Virus record (IMG/VR): IMGVR_UViG_3300040770_000181
Coordinates: 1-64,000 of that record
Length of the DNA stretch: 64,000 nt
Strand: one strand, 5' to 3'
Source of the DNA: a virus
Part shown: piece after piece, positions 15,123 to 22,355 of the stretch
How the letters are laid out: each line of letters starts with the position of its first letter
Position numbering within the stretch: the stretch's first letter is position 1
The notes under the pieces: generated by a model
Told to the model about the DNA's origin: nothing
The model's input: only the letters and a program-made list of their open reading frames with translations
Database searches by the model: none
Made by a program: the position numbers and the translations under genes

Positions 15123-16997
15123 ATGAACACTGGATTACAAATTTTAAGTGATTTAACAATATTTAGCAAATATGCTAAATATCTACCTGAACAGAACAGA
15201 AGAGAAGATTGGAATGAGATTGTTTCTCGTTATGAATTGATGATGATTACAAAATATCCTAAATTAGAAGAGGCTATTAAAGAAAGCAGTCAGTTTATTA
15301 GAGATAAAAAAGTTTTACCTTCTATGAGAGCGTTACAGTTTGCTGGACCAGCTGCTGAAGTTAATAATGCTAGGATATACAATTGTTGTTTTCTTCCTAT
15401 GGATAACATTGCAAGTTTTAGTGAAACTATGTTTTTACTATTAGGAGGTACAGGTGTTGGATATTCAGTGCAAAGACATCACGTAGCTGAGTTACCTGCA
15501 ATAACAAAACCAGGAAAGAAAAGAACTTATCTTGTAGAAGATTCCATTATGGGTTGGGCAGATGCTGTTAAAGTTTTAATGAGAGCTTATCTAGAAGGTA
15601 AGTTTACACCAAACTTTGATTTTAGAGCTGTTAGACACAAAGGAGCACGGTTAGTTACTGCTGGAGGAAAAGCACCAGGTCCAGAACCATTAAAGATTTG
15701 TTTAGTTCACATCCAAGCAATTCTTGACAGAAAAGCAGTGGGAGAACAACTAAGCCCATTAGATTGCCATGACATACTTTGTCATATAGCTAACTCAGTT
15801 TTATCAGGAGGAATTAGAAGAAGCGCAATGATTTCTTTATTTAGTTTTGATGATGAACAAATGGTTACATGTAAATATGGAGCATGGTGGGAATTAAACG
15901 AACAAAGAGGTCGTGCAAACAATTCTGCTGTATTAGAAAGAGATAAAATAACTGAAGCAGATTTTAAAAATCTTTGGTTAAGAATTGAAAATTCAGGATC
16001 AGGAGAACCAGGAACTTATTGGACTAATAACATAGATTGGGGAACTAACCCTTGTTGTGAAATTGGTTTAAGACCTTATCAGTTTTGTAATCTTTGCGAA
16101 GTGAATGTTGATAACATTGAAAGTCAAACAGATTTAAATGATAGAGTGGGTGTTGCAGCCTTTTTCGGCACATTACAAGCAGGATTTTCAAACTTTCATT
16201 ATCTACGTCCAATATGGACACAAACAACGCAGAAAGACGCTTTATTGGGAATTGGAATGACAGGAATTGGTTCTGGTAAAATTCTAGAATTTGATTTAAA
16301 GATTGCAGCAAATACAGCAAAGGTGGTTAATAGTCTTATTTCAGAAAAAATTGGAGTTAATGAAGCTGCTAGAGTTACTTGTATTAAACCTGCAGGAACA
16401 ACTTCTTTAGCTTTAGGTGTAGCATCAGGTATTCATGCTTGGCATGCTCCTTTCTATTTAAGAACAATGAGATTTAACAAGAATGAAGCTGTTGCAATGT
16501 ATTTAATGATTAATCATCCTGAACTATGTGAAGATGATTTATTACGTCCTACAGATACAATTTGTGTACGTATTCCAGTTAAAGCACCAGAAGGATCTAT
16601 AATGAGAACAGAATCTGCTATTGATACACTAGAAAGAGTAAAAAGATTTTCTCTTGACTGGGTTAGAGAAGGACACATTAGTGGAGATAACACTCATAAC
16701 GTTAGTGCTACAATTTCTATTGATAAAAAAAGAATGTACGATGACAAAAATGAATGGCAAGCATCTGTTGAATGGATGTGGGAAAACAGAGAAGTTTATA
16801 ATGGACTATCAGTTTTAGATTATGATGGAGGAACTTATGTACAAGCACCTTTTGAAGATATTACAGAAGAAGAATACAACAAATTAAGTGTTAACTTAAA
16901 AACTGTAAACTTTAGTGGTGTTGTTGAAATGGATGACAATGTAGAATTTGGACAAACTGCAGCTTGTGCAGGTGGAGCATGTGAAATAGAAATATAA
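15123..16997 (+). CDS. nrdJ: Class II (adenosylcobalamin-dependent) ribonucleotide reductase
   Basis: Reduces ribonucleoside triphosphates to deoxy forms using coenzyme B12, without oxygen or a second subunit. The NPCCE motif at 309-313 gives the thiyl-radical Cys311 and Glu313. Cys322, eleven residues after Cys311, matches the redox Cys of the Lactobacillus leichmannii monomeric enzyme (C408/E410/C419), with Cys88/89 (NCCFLP) as its partner. The C-terminal CAGGAC matches the CxxxxC shuttle pair. GGTGVGYSVQ near 110 and CIKPAGTTSL near 420 are family motifs. At 624 residues it is shorter than the ~740-residue L. leichmannii enzyme, probably lacking part of the N-terminal and allosteric insertions. 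It opens a new unit after the hairpin at 15.07 kb. Confidence 0.9.
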   Translation: MNTGLQILSDLTIFSKYAKYLPEQNRREDWNEIVSRYELMMITKYPKLEEAIKESSQFIRDKKVLPSMRALQFAGPAAEVNNARIYNCCFLPMDNIASFSETMFLLLGGTGVGYSVQRHHVAELPAITKPGKKRTYLVEDSIMGWADAVKVLMRAYLEGKFTPNFDFRAVRHKGARLVTAGGKAPGPEPLKICLVHIQAILDRKAVGEQLSPLDCHDILCHIANSVLSGGIRRSAMISLFSFDDEQMVTCKYGAWWELNEQRGRANNSAVLERDKITEADFKNLWLRIENSGSGEPGTYWTNNIDWGTNPCCEIGLRPYQFCNLCEVNVDNIESQTDLNDRVGVAAFFGTLQAGFSNFHYLRPIWTQTTQKDALLGIGMTGIGSGKILEFDLKIAANTAKVVNSLISEKIGVNEAARVTCIKPAGTTSLALGVASGIHAWHAPFYLRTMRFNKNEAVAMYLMINHPELCEDDLLRPTDTICVRIPVKAPEGSIMRTESAIDTLERVKRFSLDWVREGHISGDNTHNVSATISIDKKRMYDDKNEWQASVEWMWENREVYNGLSVLDYDGGTYVQAPFEDITEEEYNKLSVNLKTVNFSGVVEMDDNVEFGQTAACAGGACEIEI

Positions 16998-17004
16998 ATT
17001 AAAA

Positions 17005-17217
17005 ATGGAAAAAAGATCAGAACAAGAAAACAATGAATTAGTTGAAAAATTAAATTTTATTGGAATTACCAAAGGTACATCTCATAGTGCCTACTTAAAT
17101 TCTTGTACAGAATACAATACTACTAGTACAAGAGAAACAATAGATCTTGAGTATAACGCAGCATTACAAGACATGATTTTAATGGCAGAACAAGCTAATT
17201 TAATAAACAAACAATAA
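17005..17217 (+). CDS. Small acidic hypothetical protein, 70 aa
   Basis: Charged ORF in the gap between nrdJ and recA (7 bases and 2 bases away). The protein is rich in Glu, Asn and Thr, with a Thr/Ser patch (SCTEYNTTSTRETID) in the middle and helical ends. No domain recognised; position suggests co-expression with nrdJ and recA. Confidence 0.55.
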   Translation: MEKRSEQENNELVEKLNFIGITKGTSHSAYLNSCTEYNTTSTRETIDLEYNAALQDMILMAEQANLINKQ

Positions 17218-17219
17218 AC

Positions 17220-18287
17220 ATGGCAAAAGCAGTAAAAAAGAAAGAGGAGCCTACGGGTAAAAGCAAATTACAAGATGCAATGGATAAGTTAAACAAAACT
17301 TATGGTACTGGATCTGTTCTCGCACTAGATTCGCAAACAACAGGAGATTATGATGTTATCAGTACAGGGAGTATTGGTTTTGATTATGTAACTCTTGGTG
17401 TAGGTGGATTTGTTAAAGGAAAAATGTATGAACTTATGGGCTGGGAGGGAACTGGTAAATCTACTATATGTGGACATGCCACTGCAGAATGTCAAAAAGC
17501 AGGTGGAACTGTTCTTTATATTGATGGAGAGAATGCTGTTGATAAAAAATATTTTCAAGAATTAGGAGTGGATACTAAGAAAATGTTGCTTTCTCAACCA
17601 TCTTGTGGTGAGGAAGGATTTAACATAGCTATGACCATGATTGAATCTGGAGAAATTGATCTTGTTATTATTGATTCAGATTCTTCTTTAATTCCTAAAA
17701 AGCAACTTGATGGGGATGTAGGTGATTCTACAATAGGTCACAAATCACGATTAAACAGTAATGCATATCCAAAATTAAAAGGAGCATTATCAAAACATAA
17801 TGTTTGTGTGATTGTTATTTCTCAATACAGAGAAAAAATTGGTGTTATGTTTGGTAATCCTACTACTACTCAAGGTGGACATGCTTTAAAATTCTACGCT
17901 GATTGTAGAATAGAAGTTACTAAATCACAAGCTAAAGATGGAGATGTTGTTTATGGTAACATTACTAAAGTAAAATCTATCAAAAATAAAATGACTCCTC
18001 CTTATAGATTAGCTCAATTTGAAATTGTTTATGGTGTAGGGATTGATAAAGTTGATGAGATGATGACCCTCTTAAATGATTATGAATTAGGAAGGAAATA
18101 TGGTCAAACTATGACAGTTGATGAAGTGAAATATAATCTTGAAGAATTTAAAGACCTAGTTAGAGATAATCCTGAGTTTTATGATGAACTAAAAGAAAAA
18201 ATCATTGCTAAAATTAAACACGTAGAATCAGAAGAAGTTTTTGAAGAAATAGAAACTTTAGATAACCAACAAAATTTAGACTTATGA
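17220..18287 (+). CDS. recA: RecA/UvsX-type recombinase
   Basis: A 355-residue bacterial-type RecA. Walker A is GWEGTGKST (74-82), preceded by the RecA segment ISTGSIGFDYVTLGVGGFVKGKMYEL in the usual place. Walker B is LVIIDSDSSLIP near 147; a GHKSRLNSNAYPKL segment and the L2-like NPTTTQGGHALKFYADCRIEV near 217 follow. It would form filaments for strand exchange and recombination-dependent replication. The tail is acidic as in RecA. It shares the four-base ATGA overlap with the next gene. Because a Sak4-like ATPase is also present, the phage carries two RecA-fold recombination proteins. Confidence 0.9.
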   Translation: MAKAVKKKEEPTGKSKLQDAMDKLNKTYGTGSVLALDSQTTGDYDVISTGSIGFDYVTLGVGGFVKGKMYELMGWEGTGKSTICGHATAECQKAGGTVLYIDGENAVDKKYFQELGVDTKKMLLSQPSCGEEGFNIAMTMIESGEIDLVIIDSDSSLIPKKQLDGDVGDSTIGHKSRLNSNAYPKLKGALSKHNVCVIVISQYREKIGVMFGNPTTTQGGHALKFYADCRIEVTKSQAKDGDVVYGNITKVKSIKNKMTPPYRLAQFEIVYGVGIDKVDEMMTLLNDYELGRKYGQTMTVDEVKYNLEEFKDLVRDNPEFYDELKEKIIAKIKHVESEEVFEEIETLDNQQNLDL

Positions 18288-18610
18288 ATGGAAAAGAATT
18301 TGATATTGTAGTAGAAGAAAGATTAAAAAAAACAGTGGCAACTCTTCTTGTAAAAGCCAAAGAATATAGAAGGAATGATGATGCAATGCATAATTTTGAT
18401 AAAGCTGCTCAACTAGGTAACACTACAAGAGAAAAAGCTTTGTGGGGCTTTGCATTAAAGCATTATGTTTCTTTTATGGACATTCTTGATGATATGGATA
18501 AAGGCCATTTGCCTACTGAAAGTCACATTGATGAAAAAATTGGAGATTTGATTAATTATTTGATCTTGTGTGAAGCAAGTATTAAAGACAAAATCCGATC
18601 TGTTGAGTAA
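18284..18610 (+). CDS. Conserved phage protein, possible all-alpha NTP pyrophosphohydrolase-like
   Basis: A 108-residue all-helical protein. The pattern KAKEYRRNDDAMHNFDKAA (25-43), then KHYVSFMDILDDMDKG and a helix DEKIGDLINYLILCEASIKDK matches a small family often seen in phage genomes. The EYxxxDDxxHNF and DEKxGDxxNYLIL elements recall the acidic metal-binding helices of MazG/dUTPase-like all-alpha hydrolases, which would fit the neighbouring ribonucleotide reductase. That enzymatic role is inference. It overlaps recA by ATGA. Confidence 0.6.
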   Translation: MNGKEFDIVVEERLKKTVATLLVKAKEYRRNDDAMHNFDKAAQLGNTTREKALWGFALKHYVSFMDILDDMDKGHLPTESHIDEKIGDLINYLILCEASIKDKIRSVE

Positions 18611-18998
18611 ATGTAAAACTTGTGGAAAAAATGCTGAAAGTGATTATTGCTTTCAGCATAAACCACGTAAACCCATGAAAACTAGTATGATGAAAAAGTC
18701 TTTTACCACTACAAAAGTAGTTGACAATGCATACATTCAACAAGTTGCAATGTTTAGAGAAATATGGAGACAAAAACAACATTACTCAGAAATTAGTGGA
18801 GAGTATTTAGGATCAGAAGCATTAAGTATTTATTTTCATCACATCTTAGCTAAAGAAAAATATCCTGAAGCTTGTCTGGACCCTGAAAATATAGTACTTT
18901 TGTCTTTGGATGAACATACAAATGTAGAAAGTAACATGTATAGATATGAAGAAATTAATAAAAGGAGAGAAACTCTTAAAACTAAATACAATATTTAA
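18570..18998 (+). CDS. HNH-like nuclease with N-terminal zinc knuckle
   Basis: A protein of up to 142 residues. CKTCGKNAESDYCFQH near the start is a zinc knuckle. YSEISGEYLGSEALSIYFHH (72-91) then NIVLLSLDEHTNVESN near 107 match the SxxSGxxL...HH...N...EH layout of a phage HNH family related to NinG-type recombination proteins. The start is uncertain: GTG at 18570 or TTG at 18603 both keep the Cys knuckle, while the first in-frame ATG (near 18675) would remove it. All overlap or follow the previous gene closely. Probably a DNA-processing or homing nuclease; the catalytic His pair is intact. Confidence 0.65.
   Translation: MKQVLKTKSDLLSKCKTCGKNAESDYCFQHKPRKPMKTSMMKKSFTTTKVVDNAYIQQVAMFREIWRQKQHYSEISGEYLGSEALSIYFHHILAKEKYPEACLDPENIVLLSLDEHTNVESNMYRYEEINKRRETLKTKYNI
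18872..18902 (+). promoter_or_regulatory. Intragenic promoter candidate TTG-N20-TACTTTTG
   Basis: TTG at 18872-18874, exactly 20 bases, then TACTTTTG at 18895-18902. This is the same -33/-7 spacing and -7 sequence seen upstream of the - strand late genes, but here it lies inside the HNH-like gene on the + strand. It could drive the 60-aa ORF, phoH and following genes. Chance occurrence cannot be excluded. Confidence 0.35.
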
Positions 18999-19128
18999 GA
19001 TTACAAAATTTGATTTTTTGTTTGCTGCTTTAAACAAAGTTATAAATCAAAGAATTAAAGAAATTAAAAAAGATGTAATTAAAACAAAATCATCCACTCA
19101 TTCTAGTAAATACAATAAATTTAAATAG
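18946..19128 (+). CDS. Small basic hypothetical protein, 60 aa
   Basis: A Lys-rich ORF that overlaps the upstream gene by 53 bases and ends in TAG, three bases before phoH. It would fill an otherwise empty 130-base gap. The sequence (KFDFLFAALNKVINQRIKEIKKDVIK) looks helical and amphipathic. The long overlap and lack of any family make this a weak call; a shorter version with a later start is also possible. Confidence 0.4.
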   Translation: MKKLIKGEKLLKLNTIFKITKFDFLFAALNKVINQRIKEIKKDVIKTKSSTHSSKYNKFK

Positions 19129-19130
19129 TT

Positions 19131-19778
19131 ATGAAAGAAACCAACAGAGAAAGAAAGGGAGAAATTAAATACAATGTCACCCTTAATGAAGAACAAAAAG
19201 AAGCTACAGGACTTATTCATAATAATCAAATTGTGATTGTTACAGGTAGAGCAGGTTCTGGAAAGTCTTTGGTATGTGCACGAGCTGCATTAAATTTTCT
19301 TATGAAAAAAGAATGTGAACAAATCTATGTAACAAGAGCTGCTATAGAAGTTGGTAATTCCTTAGGATACTTACCTGGAGGTTTAGATGATAAATTTAAC
19401 CCTTATTTGGAAGCTTTTAATGAAAATTTGTATAAATGCTATGATAAAGTGAAGATTGATGATTTTATTAAAAACAAAAAAATTATAGCATACCCTATAC
19501 AGTATATTAGAGGAAAAACTGTAGATGATATTTTAGTTGTAGAAGAAGCACAAAATCTTACTAAACCAGAAATGTTAGCCATTTTAACTAGACTTGGTAA
19601 AACAGGTAAAATTATTATAAATGGAGATCTTGAACAACAAGATACAAGAGATTCTATGACTGGTCTTGCTTATGCAATTGAGTTATCAAAAAACATAGAA
19701 GGCATTGAATGGATTAAATTAAAAGAAAATCACAGATCTGACCTTGTTGGACAGATTTTAACTTATGAATATAAATAA
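19131..19778 (+). CDS. phoH: PhoH-like ATPase
   Basis: A 215-residue PhoH-family P-loop protein. Walker A is VTGRAGSGKSLV (37-48), the segment YVTRAAIEVGNSLGYLPG follows near 65 (PhoH motif xxR...LGxLPG), Walker B is ILVVEEAQNLT near 133, and NGDLEQQD near 159 is the sensor-like NGDxxQxD. PhoH proteins are RNA/DNA-binding ATPases related to SF1 helicase cores and are common auxiliary genes in large and marine phages; their role in infection is unsettled. It sits in the middle/late early block after recA. Confidence 0.85.
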   Translation: MKETNRERKGEIKYNVTLNEEQKEATGLIHNNQIVIVTGRAGSGKSLVCARAALNFLMKKECEQIYVTRAAIEVGNSLGYLPGGLDDKFNPYLEAFNENLYKCYDKVKIDDFIKNKKIIAYPIQYIRGKTVDDILVVEEAQNLTKPEMLAILTRLGKTGKIIINGDLEQQDTRDSMTGLAYAIELSKNIEGIEWIKLKENHRSDLVGQILTYEYK

Positions 19779-19788
19779 ATAAATAAAT

Positions 19789-20088
19789 ATGAAAAACCAA
19801 TTTAGTTACACAATTACTCACAATACAGGGACAGAAGCAGCCCCTGTTATTATTAGCACGAAAGCTTCTTTTAATATTGAAAAAGTTATTAGAAGTATGG
19901 AAGTTTCAGATGGTTCACTTGTAGTGATTCTTGATGATTTTCATGAAGAAATGGTTATGGGGCCTGACACTGTTAACACAAGTACAAACAGACTTGTCAA
20001 AGGCAAAAGAGAAATGAGTGTTGTACAATCAGAAATTCAATTACACGGAGAAGACAAAGAAAGATTTTTTAACTTATTAACAGTATAA
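19789..20088 (+). CDS. Hypothetical protein, 99 aa
   Basis: A beta-rich 99-residue protein: FSYTITHNTGTEAAPVII near the start, alternating strands, then VILDDFHEEMVMGPDTVNTS and a charged helix ending LHGEDKERFFNLLTV. The tail form (E-x-Q-L-x-x-x-D-x-x-R-F-x-x-L) suggests a helix packing on a small beta barrel. Unknown family. It is followed after two bases by the probable anti-CBASS gene, so the two are likely translated together. Confidence 0.65.
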   Translation: MKNQFSYTITHNTGTEAAPVIISTKASFNIEKVIRSMEVSDGSLVVILDDFHEEMVMGPDTVNTSTNRLVKGKREMSVVQSEIQLHGEDKERFFNLLTV

Positions 20089-20090
20089 TT

Positions 20091-20348
20091 ATGGAAATCA
20101 ATGAAAACTTAAAAGAAGCTACATTAACTTTTGGAGAAAAATTAGTAGGATTATCATTTAATCCTTCAGGAGATGAAAAAGTAAATAAAGTTAAACAATT
20201 ATGTGCTGAATTAATGGATGTATTATATAATGATATTCCAGAAGATGGCGACCGAACTTATTTGCAAGACACACTTTTTAATAAAAGTGTAGGAGACATT
20301 TTAAATGCTCAAATGACTGCAGTAAAATTATTAACATTAAAATATTAA
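20091..20348 (+). CDS. Probable Acb2/Tad1-type anti-CBASS protein (cyclic nucleotide sponge)
   Basis: An 85-residue, mostly helical protein with the hallmarks I associate with the Acb2/Tad1 hairpin family. Near the N-terminus it has LVGLSFNPSGDEKVNKVKQL (18-37 in part), i.e. FNPSG followed by V-x-x-(I/V)-K. A long helix carries an LCAELMDVLYN stretch, and a C-terminal helix has ILNAQMTAVKLLT near residue 71 (AQMxAVKxxT). Acb2 binds the cyclic di- and trinucleotides made by CBASS defence and so stops effector activation. It sits among small early-type genes between phoH and a GroES-like gene, a place where counter-defence genes are plausible. The family call is from pattern memory, not a search; function is inferred. 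Confidence 0.55.
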   Translation: MEINENLKEATLTFGEKLVGLSFNPSGDEKVNKVKQLCAELMDVLYNDIPEDGDRTYLQDTLFNKSVGDILNAQMTAVKLLTLKY

Positions 20349-20350
20349 AA

Positions 20351-20644
20351 ATGGCATTAGAATTTAAAAAATTAAGAGGACATAGAGTTTATGTTTCTCT
20401 TCCTAAACAAGATGAAAGCAAACTTATTGTAGATGAAAATACTAAAGAAGCTTTAAATAAAGAACTATTGGCTAAAATGTCAAAGTTAGTAGTTTATGCT
20501 GTTGGAGATCTTGTCACTGATATTGTGGAAGGAGATTCTATTTTAGTTGATCCAAGTAAGCTATCAGGAGGATTGTTAGTTCCTCTAACTTCAGATAAAA
20601 ATGTGTTGTTAATTTCATCTTTTGACGTAATTCACGTCTGGTAA
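20351..20644 (+). CDS. GroES-like co-chaperonin
   Basis: A 97-residue protein with the GroES beta-barrel pattern: LRGHRVYVSLPKQDESKLIV near the start (first strand, x-V-x-x-P-x-x-x-x-x-x-x-(L/I)-(I/V)), KLVVYAVGDLVTDIVEGDSILVDP (45-68 in part) with the V-G-D...G-D-x-(I/V) turn, and VLLISSFDVIHVW at the end in place of the typical final (L/I)-x-x-x-D-I-L strand. Length fits GroES. Phage-encoded GroES homologues such as T4 gp31 replace the host co-chaperonin to fold the capsid protein. The mobile loop is only partly recognisable, so the assignment is moderate. Confidence 0.5.
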   Translation: MALEFKKLRGHRVYVSLPKQDESKLIVDENTKEALNKELLAKMSKLVVYAVGDLVTDIVEGDSILVDPSKLSGGLLVPLTSDKNVLLISSFDVIHVW

Positions 20645-20645
20645 G

Positions 20646-21401
20646 ATGGAATATAAATTCATAAGTTGCAAATGCGTTACCTATGGAAGAGTTGATCTAC
20701 TTGAGGAAGCTATACAAAGCTTTCTCAAGCAAGATTACCCTGCTGATAGATGTGAATTAATCATAGTGAATGATTATCCTTTACAAACGCTTGTTTATAA
20801 CCATCCAAACATCACAATTATAAACATGCCTAAAACTTTTACCACTATTGGTGATAAAGAACAATATGCTACATATATGTGTGCTGGAGACATTATCTGC
20901 CAATGGGATGATGATGATATTGCATTACCAAATCATTTAAGTAACGTCAATAAATATTTTACAGATGAAACTAATATCCTTCATTGGAAAAATGGTATAT
21001 TTTATAATGAACCTCATATTACTGCTATTACTTTTGTTGGTAATTCTGGCATTGTTTTCAGAAAATCAGCATGGGAAGCTATAGGAGGACATCCTCTTGA
21101 AAATGCTGGTTATGATATGACTTTTATTGAATCTTTAAATGCATATGGAGGAAGAACTTTTGCTGAACCTCCTAAACCAGAAGCTAGTTGGATATATAGA
21201 TGGCATATGAGCTCTGCTGATTTGTATCATCAATCAGGTATGGGAACTGATGTTCCTGGTAGACCAAATATTTTAGAAAGGCATTCGCAACATATAGAGA
21301 TTCTTAGATTAAAAGGAAGAATACCCACAGGAGAAATTAAATTAAAACCTTATTGGCGCCAAGATTATGTTCAACTGTTAAAAGAATTTATTGATAAATA
21401 A
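20646..21401 (+). CDS. Family 2 glycosyltransferase
   Basis: A 251-residue GT-A enzyme. It has the GT2 opening (FISCKCVTYGRVDLLEEAIQS...QDYP, residues 4-30), the strand CELIIVNDYP near 36, the DxD metal site QWDDDDIALPNHL near 84, and a second acidic site near 150 (GGHPLENAGYDMTF). It transfers a sugar from a nucleotide donor, acceptor unknown. It is the last + strand gene before the bidirectional terminator. Two further glycosyltransferase genes lie within 8 kb, suggesting that the phage modifies a surface or its own virion. Confidence 0.82.
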   Translation: MEYKFISCKCVTYGRVDLLEEAIQSFLKQDYPADRCELIIVNDYPLQTLVYNHPNITIINMPKTFTTIGDKEQYATYMCAGDIICQWDDDDIALPNHLSNVNKYFTDETNILHWKNGIFYNEPHITAITFVGNSGIVFRKSAWEAIGGHPLENAGYDMTFIESLNAYGGRTFAEPPKPEASWIYRWHMSSADLYHQSGMGTDVPGRPNILERHSQHIEILRLKGRIPTGEIKLKPYWRQDYVQLLKEFIDK

Positions 21402-21402
21402 C

Positions 21403-21434
21403 AAAAAACCCTCTATCACTAGAGGGTTTTTTTA
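21403..21434. terminator. Bidirectional terminator between converging blocks
   Basis: AAAAAACCCTCTA (21403-21415) pairs with TAGAGGGTTTTTT (21420-21432) around a 4-nt loop. The A-run on one side and T-run on the other give a U-tract in both directions. It lies between the + strand glycosyltransferase stop (21401) and the - strand stop at 21435, serving both. Confidence 0.88.
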
Positions 21435-21542
21435 TTACTTGGTTGGTGGTTTCCTACTAGGAGAACTTTCTTTCATGACCATTGGTTTCTTTTTACTAGG
21501 AATAGAAACTTTAGGTGCTTTTTTAGGACTTCCTGATTTCAT
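21435..21542 (-). CDS. Small basic Pro/Lys-rich protein, 35 aa
   Basis: ORF on the - strand of 36 codons ending TAA next to the bidirectional terminator. The peptide is Lys- and Pro-rich with Ser (MKSGSPKKAPKVSIPSKKKP...), similar in style to short basic arms of virion proteins. It lies 9 bases downstream of the gene 21552-21809, so it would be the last gene of that unit. No homology can be claimed; coding status is likely but not proven. Confidence 0.45.
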   Translation of the reverse strand: MKSGSPKKAPKVSIPSKKKPMVMKESSPSRKPPTK

Positions 21543-21551
21543 AATAGTTTT

Positions 21552-21809
21552 TTATGGTTGGTTAGATAATGTTGCTACACCTTTTTCAACAGCGTTACCC
21601 ATTAATTTTTCAATTATTTTATTAGCATCATTAGCCATTAAAATAACTGTAGCTTGTTCAGTATTTAAAACTGCTCTAAGAGTGTTTAAAAGATGTCCAA
21701 ATTCAGCACCATTTAATTCAAATTTATCTTCTGCAGTCCAGGTATATTTCTTAGCTGGATCATATTTTTCAATTGATACTTCTACTGCGTCTTCTATTTC
21801 TTCTTTCAT
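21552..21809 (-). CDS. Hypothetical protein, 85 aa
   Basis: An acidic N-terminal half with Trp (KKYTWTAEDKFELNGAEFGHLLNTLRAVL) and a helical second half (TVILMANDANKIIEKLMGNAVEKGV). The pattern YxWxxxDxFxLxGxEFxxLxxxLR resembles small phage proteins lying near tail and lysis genes, function unknown. A TTG-N20-TACTTTTA promoter candidate lies 23 bases upstream. Confidence 0.7.
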   Translation of the reverse strand: MKEEIEDAVEVSIEKYDPAKKYTWTAEDKFELNGAEFGHLLNTLRAVLNTEQATVILMANDANKIIEKLMGNAVEKGVATLSNQP

Positions 21810-21831
21810 AATTTTGGTTTTAAGATTTGTG

Positions 21832-21862
21832 TAAAAGTAATAAAAAATATTAAGTTACACAA
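21832..21862 (-). promoter_or_regulatory. Late promoter candidate TTG-N20-TACTTTTA
   Basis: On the - strand, TTG (21860-21862) is followed after exactly 20 bases by TACTTTTA (21832-21839), 23 bases before the start at 21809. It differs only in the last base from the two other - strand late promoter candidates and fits the Bacteroidota -33/-7 pattern apart from that base. Confidence 0.45.
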
Positions 21863-21866
21863 GGTT

Positions 21867-22160
21867 TTATCTTTTATAATCCAAAACAATGTCAAAAACT
21901 ATTGTAGCTGAGGTAGTTATAGATTTACTCATATCTAATTTAATTTTCATTAAATTACAAAACTTTAAAATTTCTTCTATAAGCATATTGTTATATTTAG
22001 GAAGACTTGAAGCTATCCTAAATCTATAACAATTAATACTTTTTGAAATTTCAAGACAACATAACTCATCAACAGAAGATATTACACCTTCTAAGTGAGC
22101 AAGAAACACTTCATCGTTATCTTGCATCACTTTAGGAAAATGTTTTCTATTTATCTCCAT
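21867..22160 (-). CDS. Hypothetical protein, 97 aa
   Basis: A soluble-looking protein of mixed helix and strand (EVFLAHLEGVISSVDELCCLEISKS...). It has Cys-Cys near 34-35 and a C-terminal strand TIVFDIVLDYKR. Its stop lies just before the promoter candidate at 21.83-21.86 kb and its start one base from the neighbour's stop (22162). No family recognised. Confidence 0.65.
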   Translation of the reverse strand: MEINRKHFPKVMQDNDEVFLAHLEGVISSVDELCCLEISKSINCYRFRIASSLPKYNNMLIEEILKFCNLMKIKLDMSKSITTSATIVFDIVLDYKR

Positions 22161-22161
22161 A

Positions 22162-22344
22162 TTATATTGGAGCTATTGTTGTAGTCGTTGTTGTTGTAGT
22201 TGGTCCACAACATTCGTATGATACAATTTCTTGCCATTTTCCCACTTTTGGTTTATTTTTACGAAGAATTAAACTTCCTGCTACAACTCTTCCGCTTCCA
22301 TCGATGCGAACAAAGGCCTTTAGGTCTCTCTTACTTGTACTCAT
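22162..22344 (-). CDS. Small virion-type protein with C-terminal poly-Thr tail, 60 aa
   Basis: Sequence begins MSTSKRDLKAFVRIDGSGRV, then SLILRKNKPKVGKW, and ends in ECCGP followed by eight Thr and IAPI. The RDxKAFVRxDGxGRVxxGSLILRxxxPKVGxW pattern recurs in Bacteroidota phage genomes near fibre genes, probably as a structural or fibre-associated protein. The Thr run may be a flexible or glycosylated tail. Two other nearby proteins share Thr-rich C-termini. Confidence 0.65.
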   Translation of the reverse strand: MSTSKRDLKAFVRIDGSGRVVAGSLILRKNKPKVGKWQEIVSYECCGPTTTTTTTTIAPI

Positions 22345-22355
22345 AATAATTGTAT

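Noticed and set aside
21391-21834. + strand ORF of 147 aa with hydrophobic stretches
   Set aside because: It runs through the bidirectional terminator and lies opposite two well-formed - strand genes, one with a promoter candidate. The hydrophobic character comes from reading the complement of charged helices.
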